From the NCBI GenBank assembly GCA_027405735.1, contig JAPEHQ010000009.1, positions 248,001 to 312,000 of the forward strand: DNA of 64,000 nt. Direction: 5' to 3'. A program made the position numbers and the translations under genes. The notes below the pieces were generated by a model. It worked only from the letters and a program-made list of their open reading frames with translations, was not told where the DNA came from and made no database searches. This DNA comes from Mucor racemosus. Its lineage: Eukaryota; Mucoromycota; Mucoromycetes; Mucorales; Mucoraceae. Position 1 is the stretch's first letter, and each line of letters begins with the position of its first letter. Shown here piece after piece: positions 58,023 through 64,000 of this stretch.

Positions 58023-59067
58023 ACCATTCTTATTATAACATTGATTAATCATTAAACGCATAAATACTTTATCCACCAGAAGCCAATCAAACTATTTGTA
58101 AATTACGGTTAATATATATTCAAAATGCTGGGCAAGTTAGTTTCAATCATTTGGCCAAGTTAGTCTCATTATTCTGGGCAACTCATACTCACACATGTGT
58201 CTAAAATAATTCAAGAAAGTGGGCAGTATTTCCAAAAAATTGCTATATTTAAGGAAATTATTTGCAACATATCCATTGTCGTACAGCATTTTAGCTTTCC
58301 ACAGTCATAGCAATGGCTGTTGTTTTCCTCAATCTACCGAGGGGAATGTACGGTTACTTGAGGAAGACGAAAAATTTGCCTTTTTGTTCTAATCTTTTGT
58401 CTTTTTTTTTCTACTTGTTTTTTCTACTTATTTTTGTTTACGAATTTTTTTGAGATTTGAGATATACTATGCCATTTCTTATTAGAATCATATGATATTT
58501 TGCTGTTCTAGTGGTTATGGAAAAGGTTACAGTCATCTTACGACGAATATTGAATTACAAGATCTTTTCCGCCCAATGTAAGTAAGTGTGTATCCCTGTG
58601 GTACCTGTATCTATAGAAATCCAAAATCCTTTGATTTACTTTCTTTTGTTAATTTTGTTATCATGTTTCACATTCAAATCATTTTAATAAATACTCGGTA
58701 TTATTATAAAACTATAAAGACTCTGTGCTTTCCTTGTTGTAAAATTTTTACATTTTTAAACACATCATAATCAATACATCTCGTGAAACCTTTATTTTAT
58801 CACACTCATCTTTAAATACATCTTCTTTTCTTTTGAGAATACCAACATGAAAACCGCTTTTGCATGGATTCTATCTATTCAAACATATTAAGTGTCTCAT
58901 CCTTGATGGTAGCTAACCTCACATTAAAAAGCTGCAAGGTACAGAACGTGTGTATTTTTTTCTTTGTACAACATTTTTAGGGTTCGAAAAGAAGCCTAAA
59001 CCGTGTCCCTGGGACATCTTTTATCAACAATTATATATTCATTTATGTATCCAATTGTCATCCTATT
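58023..59067. other. Intergenic, nothing recognised
   Basis: AT-rich spacer. The short ORFs at 58588-59138 have no protein-like features. Confidence 0.4.
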
Positions 59068-60085
59068 CAACATTGTCCCGGCTACAAATTTTATTAAATA
59101 AAGCAAGGATGGTTACTGTAATAGTGATTGTTTCATAAATTTGAATGATGCAGAAATGGCCAGCTTAAAATTGAGAAACCGCATTTGAAATGAAAATAAC
59201 TCGAGAAAATACTAAGGTATTGCAATGATGGTTATTAAGTAAAGTATAGATTATTTTTCATTCTCTACCAGGATATCTAGGTTTTGGATGGCTGTAAAGA
59301 CTTTTTTATTTTTTTATAAATTTTGTGAGAGCAATTTTTGTGGTATAGAGATCCATGAAGGGATGACAGGTATGCAAATCTAAAATCACAGGATAGTACT
59401 CATTAACGTCTATCTAACGAATTTTATCTCGTAAAAAAATATTGATTTTTCGTCGAGAAAATTAAGATTGAATGATTGATTTTTGGTGATACTACGAAAA
59501 AGGATCAATTTTGGACGAGGATATACAAGGGTAAATTTTCGCCGACCAAAAAAAAATGAACAAAAAAATGTATATCCCCACAAAAAAATAGGGCTACAGC
59601 TACGTATAAATACTCATTCTGTAGATAATTTTGTTGCGCATAATGTGAAAATAAAATATTTTAGGGTTGTATTTGAATGAAGGGTACTTTTTGATCAAAA
59701 ACCGCTAAATTTTGATATTAAATTCACTAGAAATTTTATGAGAAAAACATTTTCAAAAACTACATAGATCGATTCAGAATTAAAAACTAAACCCAAGATA
59801 CTTAATACACTAGTTCAACTTACTATGCATTTTTGTGAGTAATTAAACATACAAGGTTTTTTTTGGATTTTTTTGGATTTTTTTTCCATTTGAACACTTT
59901 TTCGAATTGAAGCTCAGTCACATGTGCATATCTAATTATACAATTTTATATAGTGATATTCAAAATTGGAGCGTGCCTTCATTTCAATAGATATTCAAGA
60001 AATAGAAAATGTAAGGCTATACTTGAGATGCTACAGAATATTGACCAAAAAGTTATTTCCATTCATTTTCATTTTTTAGCGAGTA
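59068..60085 (+). repeat. Dispersed repeat family A, copy 2 (uninterrupted)
   Basis: Continuous version of 7018-7879 plus 12445-12640. The junction where element 1 sits in copy 1 reads CAGTCACATGTGCATATC here (around 59918-59936), so this copy represents the empty site. Confidence 0.88.
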
Positions 60086-61192
60086 TAAATGCGTTAAACT
60101 AACGTTTTTGGGATTTCCCTGCTATAAAGGCCGAATATTGGATTTATATTTCTTGAAGAAAATTCCGCTCTTTTACTCATAGAAAACCCTCGTTTTATCA
60201 AATTTATCTGATCGAAGAGATTTGATATAGAAACAAAATTTTTATTACAAGTTGCCATTGAATGAGATAAATGTTTCGTACGATAAGGGGTATTTTGAAG
60301 GTAATAGTATTTTAAAATAGCGGCTATGCCAATCATTATCTAGATCAAGCAGTGTATTTGATATGCAAATATTGTGTATATATACCTATTTAGCAAATAA
60401 AATTTAAGCTGTGACACGGCATGTTGTATACAATATCCCCACTATGATATATTTTAAGCAAATGCCATACTGCTGCCACTCTAAGATACTTTAATTAGCT
60501 GCCAAATTTAGTCAATTTGTGGAGTGAATGAAAATAAAATTTAAGAAGGTACCACAGTAGTTTTTAATAATAGTGTTTTTCTCAAACAAATTAAAGTTCT
60601 CAGCAAGCCTTGAGCTTCATTCAACAAGTTTTGATAATAGTCAATTGCATTATATAAATGAGATAATAAGGAGTGCATAAACTTGCTTAATATGTCATCA
60701 TTAGTTGTTGATCAGCGATAATGAAAACATGAAAAGAATTTTATTTCAAAGAATACCTTCAAGATTGGGAATTGTTACACATTTTCCGTAAAAAAGCTTT
60801 TTATTACAATGTTTCCACTTTAAATCCAGACATTTCAGGACGATTGTAGTAGTGTATTATAGATAACTTTACGTTATTGCAAATCAATTCTCTGCTTGCT
60901 CCAATTTTAATCTCATTTGGTCTCAAATCTCATTCTCATTTCATCCAAACTTTTACTCTCATTTGATTCAAACTTCATCCAAAAAAATGATAATTTCATC
61001 TGAATTTGAAGTGAATAAACACTGTAGATGTAAACAAAAAGATGCAAAATTACGTAATGTTACCTGACTCATAACAGCACATGATTATTAAAATGGCAAT
61101 TTATCTAATATTGTTTTGTTCTATTTATTACTGGAAATATTTATATAGATATGATACAAGTTTTTTTTTCTTTTTTTTTCAAATGAAAATAT
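60086..61192. other. Intergenic, nothing recognised
   Basis: AT-rich. The minus-strand ORF at 60094-60336 has no recognisable content. The part before 61193 is the 3' flank of the APS kinase gene. Confidence 0.4.
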
Positions 61193-61941
61193 TTAGTTGT
61201 TCTTAACGAGCTTGCTATCATCAACAAGGTTATTCTTGACGAGATAGGCCAAGATATCTTGAACACCTTGTTCAACAGAGACTTCATGAGTCTTGATGTG
61301 AATTTCAGCATTTTCAGGAGCCTCATAAGGTGCAGAGATACCAGTGAATTCCTTGATTTCACCAGCCTTAGCCTTCTTGTAAAGACCCTTGGGATCACGT
61401 TGTTCAACAACATCAAGAGGAGCATCAGCATAAACTTCAATGAAAGGAATACCAGCAGCTTGATGAAGAGCTCTAGCGGAATCACGATCAGCTCTGTAAG
61501 GACTGATGAAAGCAGTGATGGCAATAACAGTAGAATCAGCAAATAACTTGGCAACCTATCAACAAGCAAATGAGTAAACTCAATTACTACATCCCAATTA
61601 AAATATTTACCTCTGAAATACGACGAATGTTTTCAGTGCGATCATCAGGTCCGAAGCCCAAATTCTTATTTAATCCAAAACGAATGTTATCACCATCTAA
61701 ACGGTAAGCATTGATACCAGAATGAAGTAAAGTTTGCTCTAAAGCAGTAGCCAAGGTAGATTTGCCAGAGGCAGAAAGACCAGTGAACCAAAGAGTGAAG
61801 CCCTATTACAATGCCCTCCAACCATCAATCTTTCATGTCACAACTCCTAAATTGTGTATTTTTTCTTACCTTTTGCTTCAAGAGACCTTGGCGTTCCTCC
61901 AAAGAAACGCTTCCATCATGCCAAGTAATGTTAGTAGCCAT
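61193..61941 (-). CDS. MET14: Adenylyl-sulfate (APS) kinase
   Basis: Three exons (61941-61870, 61802-61611, 61555-61193) give 208 residues, the length of fungal APS kinases. It starts [20 protein letters not shown], with the P-loop GLSASGKST just after the first junction. [20 protein letters not shown] is the APS-binding region, [12 protein letters not shown] the lid, and [25 protein letters not shown] closes the core. The enzyme phosphorylates adenosine 5'-phosphosulfate to PAPS in sulfate assimilation, upstream of PAPS reductase, in the cytosol. Confidence 0.96.
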
Positions 61942-62112
61942 TTTAATATAATATAAGATTGAGAAAAAAAGAAAGAGATGAAGAAAAGATGTATAGTTTA
62001 TTTCAATTAGGTTTATATATATATGAGGAGGTTAAGCGGAGATGCCGCAAACGAACAATTTCAATTTTATTGGCAGTTCCTGGGATTGCGCCATATGCTA
62101 GTCCAATGTGTA

Positions 62113-62868
62113 TCATTTTGTGCGCAAACAAGAAAGCCCAGAAAAGAGATCCCATAAAGCATTTGCGCCAAAAGTCATGAATAGAAGCATACCAAAGCTC
62201 ACACCTGTATTATAAAAGTTACACCTGTTTTTTTTATTAGTAATTACACATAATTATGGCATCATTATGGTATATTATTACATACCATCCATTAAATCCT
62301 CCAACAGGACATGTATAAGCACCAATTTCCATACTGATGGCTATGCCCAATAACACGGCCAATAAAGTATCCATGGCAAACCCAATGGCCGGTTTTATAT
62401 TACCACTATTCTTGTTGAATTTCAATGATAAATGAACATAAATACAAAATGAACTCCAAATAAATGCTACCCATTCAATGCCATAAAAGAAGTATAATAG
62501 TGCAGCATTATCGAATGGAACTGATGTCCTACCAGACCACTATTTTTGGTCAATCAATTGAATCTTCTTTCATGCAAATAAACATATAAACTTACTGCAT
62601 TGGCACTTGCTTGAAATCCAAACGATCCTACAACACAAAACAATTGAATGACCCGGAGAATAAGCTTCCATTTGCTCGAAAGGCTATTAGTTTGATCTTG
62701 CACATTCTGCAGTTGTTCTTCTTCTGTAATTATCGTTTTCTCGTTGATACTGCTGTTGACAATTGATGATGATGATGATGATGATGGCAAATCAAATTGC
62801 GGCGATGGCTGGTAAACAGGCGGCGGCGGTGGTGGTGGGGGAGATATTTTACTGTTGTTATCTTCCAT
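62113..62868 (-). CDS. Four-helix membrane protein with Pro/Ser-rich N-terminus (MARVEL-like topology)
   Basis: Three exons (62868-62596, 62539-62286, 62197-62113) give 203 residues. The N-terminus is cytosolic-looking (poly-Pro, poly-Ser, acidic), followed by four hydrophobic segments: WKLILRVIQLFCVVGSFGF, NAALLYFFYGIEWVAFIW, AMDTLLAVLLGIAISMEI and FGMLLFMTFGANALWDLFSG. The four-helix layout resembles fungal MARVEL-type proteins, which shape or organise membranes, but this is inference. The last exon has two possible acceptors: I use the one after GTGTGAG, giving the FGMLLFMTFGANAL helix. The alternative at 62204 gives another open frame to 62003 and would end only about 60 bp from the APS kinase start. 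Confidence 0.7.
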
Positions 62869-63882
62869 CTTGAGTTGATTGTTTTGAAATATAGGAAAAA
62901 TGAAGCCACTTTTTATATGCCTGTCATCTCATCGAGAACTCTCTTTATTCCTTGATCGATGATTCTATATTGTATGATCTCTTCATTTGTTTATTTAAAA
63001 AAAAATAAACGATTTTAAATCAAACCTTTTAGCAGCTAAAAAAGGAAATATAATCAAACCAAATAGCAGAAAATTGGGTGTCAGGCACCATTTAAAAATT
63101 AAACCAAACTATACAATTGCAATGGATTTAACATATTCTAGAAAATTGTAAATCTTTGAAAGTTCTACCAACTTTATAAGGCGAAATGATACCTGCAAGT
63201 CTTCTTTTTTGTAAGCTTTATGAAGCTTTTTATAGCAGAAATACAGCGTCGCAACGCAAATTTTTATGTAAACGTATTGTACTTTTCATTATATGCGATA
63301 CGGCATGATCAGCAAATAAATATAATATGCTCATAGTTTTCGAGTATTGTCACTTAGTTTTCATGGTTAAGCTTCTCGAAAAAAAAAAAAAAAACAACCT
63401 AAAATGAATTTCTTCAATTTGATAGCAAATACCTTTTTAAATAGGATGTTTATCAACAAATTTACTAATTTTTTAAAAAGAAAAATATGGTGATCAAGAA
63501 AAGATGCTAACGTGCTCAACTGCATCAGTGCGCTTACAATAGCCCTTCATTTAACTTTTTTTGAGAAAATCCTTTGCAAACAGACCATGTAAGGAATTCT
63601 GCAATTTTGAACGATATGATTTTAGTCTTGTTTGCTTTTAGCTTAGAAAATAAAGATTTTTTTTTTGTCGAGATTACGATAACATTTTATAGTTATCACT
63701 TCAGGGAAGATTGAAAAAGATAGCGTTGATGTCCAGCGGGGGGTTCCTGAGTAAAAACAATGGCCTAAAGAACCAATAGGAAGACCTACAAAAAACCAAC
63801 AAAACCATATTTAAACTAATGTTTTCAAGGTTGATCGTTTACTTTTTTTCCCTTTCTTTTCTACATTGCATTATAAACTCAA
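62869..63882. other. Intergenic, nothing recognised
   Basis: Spacer between divergent genes; holds an A run (63379-63394) and no repeat copy or RNA gene that I can recognise. Confidence 0.4.
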
Positions 63883-64000
63883 ATGGCCAACAACTCAAAC
63901 TATAGCTCCATACCAAATAATGATCCAGAAAGATCATTTGGTAAACATAACCAAGGATCAAAAAATGTAAGTCTTTATCAGGAAATACAAAAATTCAGGT
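63883..64000 (+). CDS. First exon of a gene cut by the window edge
   Basis: ATG in a good context at 63883 opens a 28-codon exon (MANNSNYSSIPNNDPERSFG...) ending at a GTAAGT donor after 63966. The sequence is polar and Asn/Ser-rich, as in many fungal N-terminal tails. The rest lies outside, so no function can be given. Confidence 0.6.
   Translation, partial: MANNSNYSSIPNNDPERSFGKHNQGSKNVSLYQEIQKFR

Noticed and set aside
61959..62204. Alternative long last exon of the four-helix protein gene
   Set aside because: Open and in phase but gives an unusual tail and nearly touches the APS kinase start; the shorter exon gives a clean fourth helix. Not fully excluded.

Overview
This is an AT-rich eukaryotic window. 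The genes have many short introns (about 45-80 nt, GT...AG), short intergenic spaces and fungal gene families: a CRY-DASH photolyase, a CRH-type GH16 enzyme, Spp1 of COMPASS, Nhp10 of INO80, Sec14 and the p23 co-chaperone. Repeats belonging to several dispersed families fill the gaps. The mix suggests an early-diverging filamentous fungus, most likely Mucoromycota; the species cannot be told from the sequence alone. I rebuilt twelve complete protein-coding genes. For eleven of them I worked out every exon, and each joined reading frame is a multiple of three with no internal stop. The Nup133-like gene was traced by exon content only. A thirteenth gene is cut by the right edge.

Layout. 0.1-6.4 kb: Nup133-like nucleoporin, CRY-DASH and low-molecular-weight tyrosine phosphatase, all on the minus strand. 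7.0-20.5 kb: a transposon nest. An intact Ty3/gypsy element with identical 102-bp LTRs sits inside a dispersed repeat (family A). Next to it is a second Ty3/gypsy element with a chromodomain, identical 297-bp LTRs and a TGTAG target duplication. Its reverse transcriptase is split by a Tc1-type DNA transposon with 214-bp inverted repeats and a decayed transposase. 20.5-32.7 kb: 12 kb with no supportable gene, made of repeat families B-F, a degenerate tandem of about 178 bp, and a 426-bp insert carrying a piece of a dynein intermediate-chain gene. 32.7-39.2 kb: a gene island (Sec14, ribosomal P1, Spp1, a 90-aa orphan and a seven-helix-like membrane protein), flanked on both sides by inverted copies of family B. 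42.4-44.5 kb: a secreted GMC oxidoreductase. 45.8-48.2 kb: the broken remnant of a Fanzor/TnpB-like nuclease gene, split by repeat C. 49.7-56.0 kb: p23, Nhp10-like HMG protein and GH16. 57.5-60.1 kb: an orphan ORF fragment and the uninterrupted copy of repeat A. 61.2-62.9 kb: APS kinase and a four-helix membrane protein. The first exon of another gene starts at 63.9 kb.

The genes are ordinary housekeeping and secreted functions and do not form a cluster or pathway. The most unusual material is in the mobile and repeat fraction: the three-level transposon nest with its matching uninterrupted site elsewhere in the window, the Fanzor-like remnant, the captured dynein exon, and a conserved, relatively GC-rich block of about 60 bp found four times inside otherwise AT-rich repeats.
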